Below, piece after piece: positions 15,039-22,721 of a stretch of 33,591 bases of DNA; position 1 is the first letter of the stretch, and each line of letters starts with the position of its first letter. Position numbers and translations under genes: made by a program. The notes beneath the pieces were generated by a model. That model was given only the letters and a program-made list of their open reading frames with translations, was not told the origin of the DNA and did no database searches. Source of the DNA: Niabella sp. (lineage in GTDB: Bacteria > Bacteroidota > Bacteroidia > Chitinophagales > Chitinophagaceae); NCBI GenBank assembly GCA_017744795.1, contig JAGIAQ010000038.1, forward strand, positions 1 through 33,591, in the 5' to 3' direction.

Positions 15039-16409
15039 ATGAAACGTTTGCTCACTTTAATTATTTTTAGTTTGCCGGCGATATTGCATGGTCAGTCGGT
15101 TGCCGGCGACTGGCGGGGCGATCTGAATGTTGGCAATGGCATGAAGCTGCCGCTGGTATTACACATACTGGCTTCAGGCGATAGTCTTACAACAACAATG
15201 GACAGCCCGGCACAGGGCGCGAATGGCCTGCCTGCGAATAAGACTTCTTTCGTCAATAATGAATTGCAAATAGAATTAAAAAATATCCATGCGGTTTATA
15301 AAGGAACGCTCGCTGGCGACAGCATCAGCGGCACGTTTACACAAATGGGCAATAGTTTGCCGCTCGTTTTCAAAAAGGGCACCATTAAAGCTGCCATCAG
15401 ACCGCAAACACCCAAGCCTCCTTTCGGTTATGCTATCGAAGAAGTGCGATTTAAAAATCCGACGGAAAATAATGAACTGGCTGGAACGCTTACCACCCCC
15501 CATGATAAAAAACAATTCCCTGTAGTGGTATTAATCACGGGCAGCGGCGCGCAGGACCGAGATGAAACGCTTTTTGAACATAAGCCGTTCTGGGTCATTG
15601 CAGACTATTTTGCAAAAAACGGTATTGGTGTTTTAAGATTGGATGACCGGGGAATGGGTGGTTCTTCAAAAGGAAAGGACAACGCCACATCGGCAGATTT
15701 CGCAACGGACATCAGTGCTGCAGTAAACTACCTGGCGCAACGTGGTTACAGGAATATAGGTCTTGCCGGGCATAGCGAGGGCGGCATGATTGCACCGATA
15801 GTTGCCGCACAAAATAAAAATGTCCAATTTATTATCTCGATGGCGGGTCCGGGCATTGCCATTGATCAATTGATGGTACTGCAAAGTGAAGCGCTCCTGC
15901 GTTCGGGCGGCATGACAGCAGAAAAAGTGCAGGAAAACGGTAAGGATGCAGCAGCTCTGTATCAATTTGTGAATCAGTATAGCGGAAATAATTTTGACGC
16001 AGACCTGCGTAATTACCTCACAGAACACGCCAACAGAGCAACGGCTTCGGCGAAACAGGAAATCGATCTGCAGGTAAAATTGCTGAGTTCCCCCTGGTTC
16101 CGGTACTTTTTGAAATTTGACCCAACAACTTTTATCACCCAACTAAAAATACCCGTATTGGCGATCAATGGCGGGAAAGATGTTCAGGTAACTCCAAAAG
16201 AAAACCTGGCGGGCTGGAAAGCCTCCCTTCAAAAAGCGGGTAACAAAAATTTTGAAATAAAAGAGCTGCCGGGATTAAATCATCTCTTCCAGGAGGCGAA
16301 GACCGGCAGTCCTTCCGAATACGCAGCTATTGAACAAACCATACAGCCCCAGGTGCTGGAGTTAATGGCCGGCTGGATCTTAAAAAACAATTCTTCCCGC
16401 AACAAATGA
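15039..16409 (+). CDS. Secreted alpha/beta hydrolase
   Basis: 456 residues from the ATG at 15039, which opens a clear signal peptide (KRLLTLIIFSLPAILHGQ); a frame start at 14976 would put this inside the protein and overlap the previous gene. Residues about 20-130 form a lipocalin-like or DUF3887-like N-terminal domain (AGDWRGDLNVGNGMKLPLVLHI and ISGTFTQMGNSLPLVF). The C-terminal hydrolase has VVLITGSGAQDRDE, the nucleophile in GHSEGG (Ser246), the acid in NGGKDVQV (Asp381) and the base in GLNHLF (His415), a complete triad. Relatives are periplasmic acyl or peptidyl hydrolases. It is third in a four-gene operon. Confidence 0.9.
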   Translation: MKRLLTLIIFSLPAILHGQSVAGDWRGDLNVGNGMKLPLVLHILASGDSLTTTMDSPAQGANGLPANKTSFVNNELQIELKNIHAVYKGTLAGDSISGTFTQMGNSLPLVFKKGTIKAAIRPQTPKPPFGYAIEEVRFKNPTENNELAGTLTTPHDKKQFPVVVLITGSGAQDRDETLFEHKPFWVIADYFAKNGIGVLRLDDRGMGGSSKGKDNATSADFATDISAAVNYLAQRGYRNIGLAGHSEGGMIAPIVAAQNKNVQFIISMAGPGIAIDQLMVLQSEALLRSGGMTAEKVQENGKDAAALYQFVNQYSGNNFDADLRNYLTEHANRATASAKQEIDLQVKLLSSPWFRYFLKFDPTTFITQLKIPVLAINGGKDVQVTPKENLAGWKASLQKAGNKNFEIKELPGLNHLFQEAKTGSPSEYAAIEQTIQPQVLELMAGWILKNNSSRNK

Positions 16410-16413
16410 AATT

Positions 16414-16914
16414 ATGAAATTTAAAGCATCCTTCGACACAACCACCAAGATCATCTCCCTCATTGCTACCGTGCTGGTGCTGGTCATATTCACATTCCTG
16501 TGGATGAACCTCAAAGATGCCGGCATTATGCGGATTTCACTTATGGTTTTTGTCACTTTCCTTGCGCTTGTTATGCCTTATGGTCTTTCGGTAACCTATT
16601 ACCAGATCAACAACGAGGCGCTGTCCGTCTGCCGACCCTTTGGCAAAAAACAATTCCCCATAACAACTCTAACCAGTGCCACCATCATCGACCCTAAATT
16701 ATTACGCTGGTCCTGGCGGGTTTTTGGAAGCGGCGGCCTATTTGGCTATTACGGGCGTTTTTCCAACAAGCATTTTGGTATGATGACCTGGTTTTTAACG
16801 AGAAGAAATAAAGTTGTTTACCTGCAACTGGAAAATGGGAAAAAGATCATGATCAGCCCGGATGATCCCGAAGGTTTTATACGGGAATATAACCTGTTAA
16901 AAGGAATTCAATAG
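16414..16914 (+). CDS. Membrane-anchored bacterial PH-domain protein
   Basis: 166 residues. Two N-terminal membrane helices (IISLIATVLVLVIFTFLWM and ISLMVFVTFLALVMPYGLSV) are followed by a PH-like domain: YYQINNEALSVCRPFGKKQFPITTLTSATII, RWSWRVFGSGGLFGYYGRFSN and VYLQLENGKKIMISPDDPEGFI. The GSGGLFGYYG turn is common to this bacterial PH group. Its role is unknown; such domains are often found in envelope-stress or membrane-sensing operons. It starts four bases after the hydrolase stop and is the last gene of the operon. Confidence 0.82.
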   Translation: MKFKASFDTTTKIISLIATVLVLVIFTFLWMNLKDAGIMRISLMVFVTFLALVMPYGLSVTYYQINNEALSVCRPFGKKQFPITTLTSATIIDPKLLRWSWRVFGSGGLFGYYGRFSNKHFGMMTWFLTRRNKVVYLQLENGKKIMISPDDPEGFIREYNLLKGIQ

Positions 16915-17007
16915 GCTTACCCCCTGCTCTTACTGATAACGTTTTCGCAGTTTTGCGGGATTTTAAAAAGAGCATGAACGAAATTTACGGAACATCATTA
17001 TTAAAAC

Positions 17008-17967
17008 ATGATCCATATGAAACGAAACCTGCTCTGCTGTATACTGTCCCTGCTGGTTTATAGCCTGTCTGCGCAACCGGTACAGCACCGGCCGGGGAAG
17101 GCCTACATAAAAACCAGTCTGAATGCTTATTCATTCTCCAAATTGCTGAACGACGATCTGAACAATCCGGGCTCAGGCATGAGTATGGAGGGGCTTCTTG
17201 AATTTGCAGCCGCCCATAATTTTGACGCAGTAGACCTTACAGGCTATTACTTCCCTGGATATCCGAACAAGCCCGCCTCCGAATTCATCAATAACATAAA
17301 ACGCAAAGCTTTTTTGCTGGGGCTGGACATTAGCGGCACGGGCGTAAGAAATGATTTTGCTCATCCTGACCAAAAAAAAAGAGCGGCCGACGTTCAGTTG
17401 GTAAAAGACTGGATCGATGTGGCGCAAAGCCTGGGCGCGCCTATAGTACGTATTTTCTCCGGCAATATGCCTGCCGGTCTTGAAAACAAACGGGACAGTA
17501 TTCTCACCTATATGGCAGAAAGTATAAAAGAATGTGTGGGCTATGCAAAAAGCAAAGGCATTTTAATAGGTGTGCAAAACCACGCTGACTTCCTTAAAAC
17601 AGCGGATGAAACCATTCAGTTGCTGAAATTGGTCAATTCCGAATGGTTTGGTGTAGTGGTAGATATTGGCAGTTTTGTAACGGCAGATCCTTATAGAGAT
17701 GTAGAGAAAATAATGCCCTATGCTGTCAATTTTCAATTTAAAGAAAGCCTTTTCAGCGCCAAAAACTCAGTAAAAACAGATGTGAAACGGATATTAGAAA
17801 TCGTGCGAAAAAGCGGCTACCGTGGCTATTTACCCATTGAAACATTACCCCAGGTCCGCAATAATCAAAAAATTGCTTACGACCCTGTTATCCGGGTTCC
17901 TGAATTTCTGGCGGAGATAAAAGCAGCTGAGCAAAGCGAGATAGTTAAAATGTCGGACAACCGATAA
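17008..17967 (+). CDS. Secreted sugar phosphate isomerase/epimerase-like protein
   Basis: 319 residues with a TIM-barrel fold of the xylose isomerase-like group: SLNAYSFSKLLN, AAHNFDAVDLTGYYFPGYP, VRIFSGNMP, GVQNHADFLKT (metal-ligand region), WFGVVVDIGSF and YRGYLPIETLPQ. A signal peptide (KRNLLCCILSLLVYSLSAQ) shows export, as is common for Bacteroidota members, which therefore probably act on free sugars or polyols in the periplasm. A second ATG at 17017 fits the signal peptide better than the first. The stop overlaps the T-run of the glyS terminator coming from the other strand. Confidence 0.87.
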   Translation: MIHMKRNLLCCILSLLVYSLSAQPVQHRPGKAYIKTSLNAYSFSKLLNDDLNNPGSGMSMEGLLEFAAAHNFDAVDLTGYYFPGYPNKPASEFINNIKRKAFLLGLDISGTGVRNDFAHPDQKKRAADVQLVKDWIDVAQSLGAPIVRIFSGNMPAGLENKRDSILTYMAESIKECVGYAKSKGILIGVQNHADFLKTADETIQLLKLVNSEWFGVVVDIGSFVTADPYRDVEKIMPYAVNFQFKESLFSAKNSVKTDVKRILEIVRKSGYRGYLPIETLPQVRNNQKIAYDPVIRVPEFLAEIKAAEQSEIVKMSDNR

Positions 17968-18009
17968 AAAAACCGGGCCAACCTAAAATTAACTTTTGGA
18001 TCGGCCCGG
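17966..18009 (-). terminator. Terminator of glyS
   Basis: On the minus strand, ccgggcc (18009-18003) pairs with ggcccgg (17979-17973), with a longer interrupted stem (ccaaaa against tttta-type partners) inside, followed by seven T (17972-17966). It lies 21 bases after the glyS stop. The plus-strand neighbour has no T-run after the stem, so it is directional. Confidence 0.8.
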
Positions 18010-18030
18010 CAACTTAAAATCTATTTGCTC

Positions 18031-19503
18031 TTATTGAATGGCTTTCTTTACCAGGTCGCCGATTTGGTCAATATGAATCCGCTCCTGCTGCATGGTGTCG
18101 CGGTAGCGCACGGTTACGGTATTATCTTCTTTGGTTTGATGATCCACCGTAATACAGAAAGGCACGCCTAAAGCATCCATACGACGGTACCGTTTACCGA
18201 TGGTATCCTTTTCCTCATAAAAACATTTAAAATCGCCCCGATGTGCAGTCATAATTTCCTGGGCAATTTCAGGCAACCCGTCTTTCTTGGTTAAGGGGAA
18301 TACGGCCAGTTTGATTGGCGCCAGTTTCGCGGGGAACTTCAGCACCACGCGGCTATCCGGTTTTTCGGGTGTGCCCAAATCCTCTTCCGTATAGGCTGCA
18401 CAGATCATCGACAAAAACATACGATCCAGGCCTATTGAGGTTTCGATCACATAAGGGATATAGTTGCCTACAGGCTTGCCGGTTTCGGGATCAATATCGT
18501 TATCAAAATACTGCAATTTCTTTTTGCTGTATTCCTGGTGGTTGCGCAAATCAAAATCCGTGCGGCTGTGAATACCTTCCAGTTCTTTAAAGCCCATGGG
18601 GAAATTATATTCAATATCGCAGGCTGCATCCGCATAGTGCGCCAGTTTTACATGATCATGAAAGCGGTATTCCGTTTGGGGTACGCCCAGCTCCAGGTGC
18701 CATTTCAGGCGTGCCTGTTTCCAGTATTCGTACCATTCTTTTTGCGTGCCGGGTTTAATGAAAAATTGCATTTCCATCTGCTCAAATTCGCGCATGCGGA
18801 AAATAAATTGGCGCGCCACAATTTCATTCCGGAAGGCCTTACCGATCTGCGCAATACCAAAAGGTATTTTCATACGCCCGGTTTTTTGCACGTTCAGGAA
18901 ATTCACAAAAATGCCCTGTGCTGTTTCCGGGCGCAGGTATACTTTATTGTTCTCATCTTCCGAAGAAACAGTAGAACCAAACTCGGTAGAGAACATCAGG
19001 TTAAACTGGCGGATATCGGTCCAGTTAGCAGTGCCGCTTATACCGCATTTTATTTTGTTGTCATCAATGATCTGTTTCAATGCTGCCAGGTCGCCCGCGG
19101 CATCTGCTTTTTCCATCTGGCTGATGATCGCATCGGCCTCCGCTTCTTTCCCGTCGGCTTTCAACTGATCCGTATGCGATTCAATCAGGTGATCTACCCG
19201 GTAGCGTTTTTTGCTATCCTTATTATCGATCATGGGGTCGTTAAAACCATCCACGTGCCCGCTGGCCTTCCAGGTGGTCGGATGCATAAAGATGGCCGCA
19301 TCAATACCCACGATATTATCCTGCAACTGGGTCATGGACCGCCACCAATAGTCTTTGATATTTTTCTTCAACTCACTTCCCCACTGCCCATAATCGTAAA
19401 CAGCCTGCAGGCCATCATAGATCTCGCTGCTGGGAAAAACGAATCCATATTCTTTACAATGCGAAATAATCGACTGAAATTTATTTGTATCTGTAGTTGC
19501 CAT
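18031..19503 (-). CDS. glyS: Glycyl-tRNA synthetase, single-chain class II type
   Basis: 490 residues from the ATG at 19503. Class II motifs: motif 2 in GKAFRNEIVARQFIFRMREFEQMEMQFF, motif 3 in YVIETSIGLDRMFLSMI, and the glycine-specific stretch RPETAQGIFVNFLNVQKT. The C-terminal anticodon-binding domain follows (APIKLAVFPLTKKDGLPEIA, and GKRYRRMDALGVPFCITVD). This is the homodimeric form found in archaea, eukaryotes and some bacteria, not the two-subunit GlyQ/GlyS type. It charges tRNA-Gly. The TTG at 19512 is rejected because it forms the end of a TAAATTTG promoter box. Unusual 16-bp tandem repeats lie directly upstream. Confidence 0.95.
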   Translation of the reverse strand: MATTDTNKFQSIISHCKEYGFVFPSSEIYDGLQAVYDYGQWGSELKKNIKDYWWRSMTQLQDNIVGIDAAIFMHPTTWKASGHVDGFNDPMIDNKDSKKRYRVDHLIESHTDQLKADGKEAEADAIISQMEKADAAGDLAALKQIIDDNKIKCGISGTANWTDIRQFNLMFSTEFGSTVSSEDENNKVYLRPETAQGIFVNFLNVQKTGRMKIPFGIAQIGKAFRNEIVARQFIFRMREFEQMEMQFFIKPGTQKEWYEYWKQARLKWHLELGVPQTEYRFHDHVKLAHYADAACDIEYNFPMGFKELEGIHSRTDFDLRNHQEYSKKKLQYFDNDIDPETGKPVGNYIPYVIETSIGLDRMFLSMICAAYTEEDLGTPEKPDSRVVLKFPAKLAPIKLAVFPLTKKDGLPEIAQEIMTAHRGDFKCFYEEKDTIGKRYRRMDALGVPFCITVDHQTKEDNTVTVRYRDTMQQERIHIDQIGDLVKKAIQ

Positions 19504-19509
19504 AGGGCG

Positions 19510-19517
19510 CAAATTTA
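19510..19517 (-). promoter_or_regulatory. Candidate -7 box (TAAATTTG) of glyS
   Basis: TAAATTTG on the minus strand matches TAnnTTTG, six bases before the ATG. TTC at 19540-19538 is at -33 spacing, inside the tandem repeat. The leader would be very short. Confidence 0.5.
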
Positions 19518-19518
19518 G

Positions 19519-19614
19519 GTTGAAATATTGACAGGTTGAAATGTTAACCGGTTGAAATGTTGACGGGTTTAAAAGTTGACAGGTTTAAAGGTTGACAGGT
19601 TTAAAGGTTAGAAG
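19519..19614. repeat. Six tandem 16-bp repeats upstream of glyS
   Basis: Six consecutive units start at 19519, 19535, 19551, 19567, 19583 and 19599. The consensus is GTTKAAADGTTGACAG; the first three carry gttgaaat and the last three gtttaaa. A seventh, weak unit follows (19615-19630). There are no spacers, so this is a minisatellite and not a CRISPR. It begins two bases after the glyS -7 box. Confidence 0.88.
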
Positions 19615-19701
19615 GTTGGGATGACAGGGGTTGAGTCTGCTGGCCAGGGTCTGGAACTTTGAACCGTTTTTGTGTGTAATTTTAGAAGTAAATAGCCGGA
19701 T

Positions 19702-20178
19702 ATGATCAATTTAGCTTCAGCGCTGGCCCAACAATTCAGAGAAGTGCATCTTACCAAAGACTGGGTATCTACCACCAGCCTCAAAACACAACTGGAAAAT
19801 ACCAGCTGGCAGCAAGCCACGGCCCGCCTGGGCCCGCACAATACCATTGCAGTGCTCGCTTTTCATCTCAACTATTATATTGCCGGCATCATAAAAGTGC
19901 TGGAAGGAGGCGAATTGGACATACATGATCAATATAGTTTTGACGCCCCTGCTATCCGGTCGGATGCCGATTGGGAGGCGTTGCAATCCAAACTGTGGTC
20001 GGATGCCGAAAAGTTCGTTGCATTGGTAGAACAAATGCCTGCCGACAATATGGACCTGCCCTTTGCCAATAAAAACTATGGCAGCAACTACAGGAATATT
20101 AATGCGATGATCCAGCATATTTATTATCACCTGGGGCAGATTGTGTTATTAAACAAGCTCTTGCAACAATCAGCCTGA
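19702..20178 (+). CDS. DinB-like putative metalloprotein
   Basis: 158 residues, mostly helical. It has the DinB/YfiT four-helix pattern with candidate metal-binding histidines in VLAFHLNYYIAG (helix 2) and MIQHIYYHLGQIVLL (helix 4), and the typical W-x-x-A segment SWQQATARLG. DinB-like proteins are thought to be metal-dependent, and some act as thiol S-transferases; this member's substrate is unknown. It is divergent from glyS and appears to stand alone. Following it are hairpin repeats, which may serve as terminator. Confidence 0.8.
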   Translation: MINLASALAQQFREVHLTKDWVSTTSLKTQLENTSWQQATARLGPHNTIAVLAFHLNYYIAGIIKVLEGGELDIHDQYSFDAPAIRSDADWEALQSKLWSDAEKFVALVEQMPADNMDLPFANKNYGSNYRNINAMIQHIYYHLGQIVLLNKLLQQSA

Positions 20179-20183
20179 AAACG

Positions 20184-20257
20184 CCACCGGGCGTCCCTAC
20201 AGGACGCATCTTCTCGTCTAATATACTATTTACCCACCGGCTGTCCCGATGGGACAG
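20184..20257. repeat. Pair of CCACCGG-hairpin repeats
   Basis: Two related hairpin units: ccaccgg then gcgtcc (20191-20196), loop, ggacgc (20202-20207); and ccaccgg then ctgtccc (20241-20247), a 3-base loop, gggacag (20251-20257). They share the ccaccgg prefix and a gtccc core but differ by compensating changes in both arms. They lie between the DinB-like gene and the small membrane protein gene. Confidence 0.75.
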
Positions 20258-20321
20258 AAAATCTCTGCAATTAAATAATAGTGCCTGTTGCAGTCCAAAA
20301 AAGTTACACGAAAGCACTTAC

Positions 20322-20349
20322 AAACCTGAAACAGGAAACCTGGAACCCT
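20322..20349. repeat. Two tandem 14-bp repeats
   Basis: aaacctgaaacagg (20322-20335) is followed by aaacctggaaccct (20336-20349), sharing aaacctg-aac. The pair ends 14 bases before the TATCTTTG box at 20364. Confidence 0.55.
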
Positions 20350-20363
20350 CTGTCCAAATAACG

Positions 20364-20371
20364 TATCTTTG
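20364..20371 (+). promoter_or_regulatory. Candidate -7 box (TATCTTTG)
   Basis: TATCTTTG matches TAnnTTTG exactly and is 21 bases before the ATG at 20393. It makes the in-frame TTG at 20369 an unlikely start. Confidence 0.5.
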
Positions 20372-20392
20372 TATTTCAAACGCACGTTAGCA

Positions 20393-20560
20393 ATGGGCAT
20401 CTGGGATCAAATAGCGCAATATTTATTTTTGAAAAAGAAGGATCCGAATGCGCCGAAAAGTAAGTGGATCGGCTATATGCACGGCATTAACCGGTTAAGC
20501 CTTTTATTATTTATAGCCGCCCTTATCATTATTATTGTGAAGATGCTATTGCGCCACTAA
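20393..20560 (+). CDS. Small single-pass membrane protein
   Basis: 55 residues from the ATG at 20393. An amphipathic N-terminus (GIWDQIAQYLFLKKKDPNAPKS) with a lysine-rich stretch is followed by a GYMHGINRLSLL segment and one membrane helix (LLLFIAALIIIIVKMLL). It resembles a small Bacteroidota family that I recall as DUF6728, though I cannot verify this. Function unknown. Its last 15 bases overlap the 3' end of lpxB on the other strand, so the two genes converge and share sequence at their ends. Confidence 0.7.
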   Translation: MGIWDQIAQYLFLKKKDPNAPKSKWIGYMHGINRLSLLLFIAALIIIIVKMLLRH

Positions 20561-21691
20561 TTGTACAATAATTTCAGCCGCCTGACGGGAAGCATCTCCA
20601 CCTGCCGATAAAACCTGGTGCAGCTTTTCATAGTCGGTTTTCATCTGCTCTTTCCGTTGCCCGTCGAACAGGAGTGCCTGCAATTCTGCGATAATATTTT
20701 TTTCATTCATTTCATCCTGGATCAGTTCTTTCACTACCTCTTTGTCCATAATTAAATTGACCAGCGAAATGTACTTAATACTGATCACCCGTTTGGCGAT
20801 CTGGTAGCTGATGGCCGACCCTTTATAACAAACCACCTCGGGTACACCAAACAAAGCGGTCTCCAGCGTTGCCGTTCCGGAGGTAACCAATGCCGCAGTT
20901 GCCTGTAGCAACACGTCATAAGTGCGGTTGTTTACAGTACTTACATTGGGATATTGCGTGGTGAATTGTGCATAAAACGCATCATCAACGGCCGGCGCCT
21001 GAGCTACCACAAACTGATAGTCGGGGAAATGGGTGCTGACCGCCAGCATTACCGGCAGTTTTTTTTCTATTTCCTGTTTACGGCTGCCGGGAAGCAGTGC
21101 GATCACCGGCCGGGTAACAGGTTGCCCGGCGCTGTCTTTTATGATAAGGTCCGTTCTATTTTTCTTTTTCTGACCGATCTCTTCAATGAGCGGATGGCCA
21201 ACATAATCCACGGTCCAGTTCCATTTATTTTGATAATATTCCTTCTCAAAAGGAAGGATGACCAGCATTTTATCAATGCAGCGTTTCATCATTTTGACCC
21301 GGCCTTCCTTCCAGGCCCATACCTGCGGCGAAATATAGTAGATCACCTTTAAGCCTTGACTTTTGGCCCATTTGGCAATACGCAAATTAAAGCCGGGATA
21401 ATCTATCAATATCAAAGCATCCGGCTGAAATGCGAGAACATCTTTTTTGCAAAAGCTAAGATTCCGCAGGATGGTGCGCAGGTTCATCACGATCTCTACA
21501 AAGCCCATAAAAGCAAGATCCTTGTAATGCTTTACCACTTCCATTCCAGCAGCCTGCATTTTATCGCCCCCCCAACCCCGAATTTCGCAATCAGGTTCCA
21601 GCGTTTTTAGTGCGGCTACAAGATTGCCGCCATGCAGATCGCCGGAAGCCTCGCCTGCGATAATATAGTATTTGTGTTTCTTGTTACTCAA
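20546..21691 (-). CDS. lpxB: Lipid-A-disaccharide synthase
   Basis: 381 residues. The signature opening YYIIAGEASGDLHGGNLVAALK and downstream landmarks GWGGDKMQAAGMEV, LIDYPGFNLRIAKWAK, YYISPQVWAWKEGRVKMMKR, LPGSRKQEIEKKLPVML and SGTATLETALFGVPEVVCYKGSAISYQIAKR identify LpxB (GT19). It joins UDP-2,3-diacylglucosamine to lipid X at the inner membrane. It is encoded downstream of surE on the same strand with a 127-base gap, separate from the lpxD-lpxC block 9 kb away. Start is the ATG giving the standard short N-terminus. Confidence 0.95.
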   Translation of the reverse strand: MSNKKHKYYIIAGEASGDLHGGNLVAALKTLEPDCEIRGWGGDKMQAAGMEVVKHYKDLAFMGFVEIVMNLRTILRNLSFCKKDVLAFQPDALILIDYPGFNLRIAKWAKSQGLKVIYYISPQVWAWKEGRVKMMKRCIDKMLVILPFEKEYYQNKWNWTVDYVGHPLIEEIGQKKKNRTDLIIKDSAGQPVTRPVIALLPGSRKQEIEKKLPVMLAVSTHFPDYQFVVAQAPAVDDAFYAQFTTQYPNVSTVNNRTYDVLLQATAALVTSGTATLETALFGVPEVVCYKGSAISYQIAKRVISIKYISLVNLIMDKEVVKELIQDEMNEKNIIAELQALLFDGQRKEQMKTDYEKLHQVLSAGGDASRQAAEIIVQLVAQ

Positions 21692-21783
21692 TGTTTACTT
21701 TTTGATGCTGAACGCTAAATACCGATGCAATGTTAGACAATAGCCATTCGCCATCAGCCATGAACGATTTTCAAATTCCCACT

Positions 21784-21799
21784 CCCGATAGCTATCGGG
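21784..21799. repeat. Perfect 16-bp palindrome CCCGATAGCTATCGGG
   Basis: cccgatagctatcggg is its own reverse complement. It is flanked by partly repeated tttcaaatt words on both sides (21769 onward and 21801 onward). It lies 19 bases after the surE stop, between surE and lpxB. From memory this palindrome is widespread between genes in Bacteroidota. It could form a stem only by cruciform or with a tight loop. Confidence 0.7.
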
Positions 21800-21818
21800 T
21801 TTCAAATTTTCAAATTAA

Positions 21819-22610
21819 TTACCTCCAGTCTTTTTCCAGTTTTTCTTTCAGATTGTAATCGGTAAGGTCAAATTCTACCGGTACTACGCTAACATACCCA
21901 TTGGCAAGCGCCCACACATCGGTATCCTTTGATCTATCAAAATTTACAAACTCACCGGTCAGCCAGTAATAGCTGCGGCCATGCGGATCTTTGCGTTCAA
22001 TAAATTTTTCCTGGTATTTGGCATAGGCCTGTTTGCAGATCTTATATCCTTTCAATTCATCGAGGGGCGCTTTCGGGATATTTACATTTAATAAAAAATG
22101 CCGGGGCAATTTCTTCTTCAGCATTTTCTCCACGATCATCCGTGCATAATACTTAGACGCTGTAAAGTCGGGCTCAGCACCATAATCCATCAGCGAAAAA
22201 CCGACTGCGGGGATGCTTTCGATGGCGGCTTCCATCGCTGCAGACATGGTGCCGGAATAAATAACGTTAATGCTATGATTGGACCCGTGATTGATACCGC
22301 TGATGCAGATATCCGGTTTCCGGTGCAGGATCTTATCAACCGCCAGCTTTACACAGTCAACCGGTGTTCCCGAACAGGAGTATGCTTCAACGCCCTCAAA
22401 AAGATCTACTTCGTACAAACGCAGGGGATGGCCGATGGTTATGGCGTGCCCCATGCCCGACTGTGGTTTATCCGGGGCCACTACCACGATCCTTCCCAAT
22501 CCATCCATTGCCTCTACCAGGCTCCTGATGCCCAGAGAGGACACGCCATCGTCATTGGTGACCAGGATAACCGGTTGCTTTTTCTTACCTGCTGTTTTCT
22601 TTACTGCCAT
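21819..22610 (-). CDS. surE: 5'-nucleotidase SurE
   Basis: 263 residues from the ATG at 22610, which gives MAVKKTAGKKKQPVILVTNDDG; the longer frame start at 22694 would add a non-homologous N-terminus and is rejected. SurE signatures: LVTNDDGVSSLGI with the metal-binding Asp pair, VVAPDKPQSGMGHAIT, CSGTPVDCVKLA and SGINHGSNHSINVIYSGTMSAAMEA. The enzyme dephosphorylates nucleoside 5'- and 3'-monophosphates and short polyphosphate, and is tied to stress survival. The Lys-rich N-terminal extension before the first strand is short and unusual. It has its own promoter box at 22617. Confidence 0.93.
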   Translation of the reverse strand: MAVKKTAGKKKQPVILVTNDDGVSSLGIRSLVEAMDGLGRIVVVAPDKPQSGMGHAITIGHPLRLYEVDLFEGVEAYSCSGTPVDCVKLAVDKILHRKPDICISGINHGSNHSINVIYSGTMSAAMEAAIESIPAVGFSLMDYGAEPDFTASKYYARMIVEKMLKKKLPRHFLLNVNIPKAPLDELKGYKICKQAYAKYQEKFIERKDPHGRSYYWLTGEFVNFDRSKDTDVWALANGYVSVVPVEFDLTDYNLKEKLEKDWR

Positions 22611-22616
22611 AGAGTG

Positions 22617-22624
22617 CAAAAATA
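22617..22624 (-). promoter_or_regulatory. Candidate -7 box (TATTTTTG) of surE
   Basis: TATTTTTG on the minus strand matches TAnnTTTG and lies six bases before the surE ATG; the -33 region is not recognisable. Confidence 0.5.
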
Positions 22625-22721
22625 ACTGAAAAGGGCCTAATCTATACAGTAATACCGGGCGCCGGGAGGACTTAGGCCATGCTTCTGGGGGCACATTGCT
22701 TATTTGCCTGTTTTTGTCTTT

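Noticed and set aside
18538..19518. 326-residue plus-strand frame opposite glyS
   Set aside because: Antisense shadow of a well-supported essential gene, with no recognisable protein motif.
19519..19630. Possible CRISPR array
   Set aside because: Units are 16 bp, contiguous and without spacers, and no cas gene is nearby; it is a tandem repeat.
22098..22625. 175-residue plus-strand frame opposite surE
   Set aside because: Antisense shadow; surE has all its signature motifs on the other strand.
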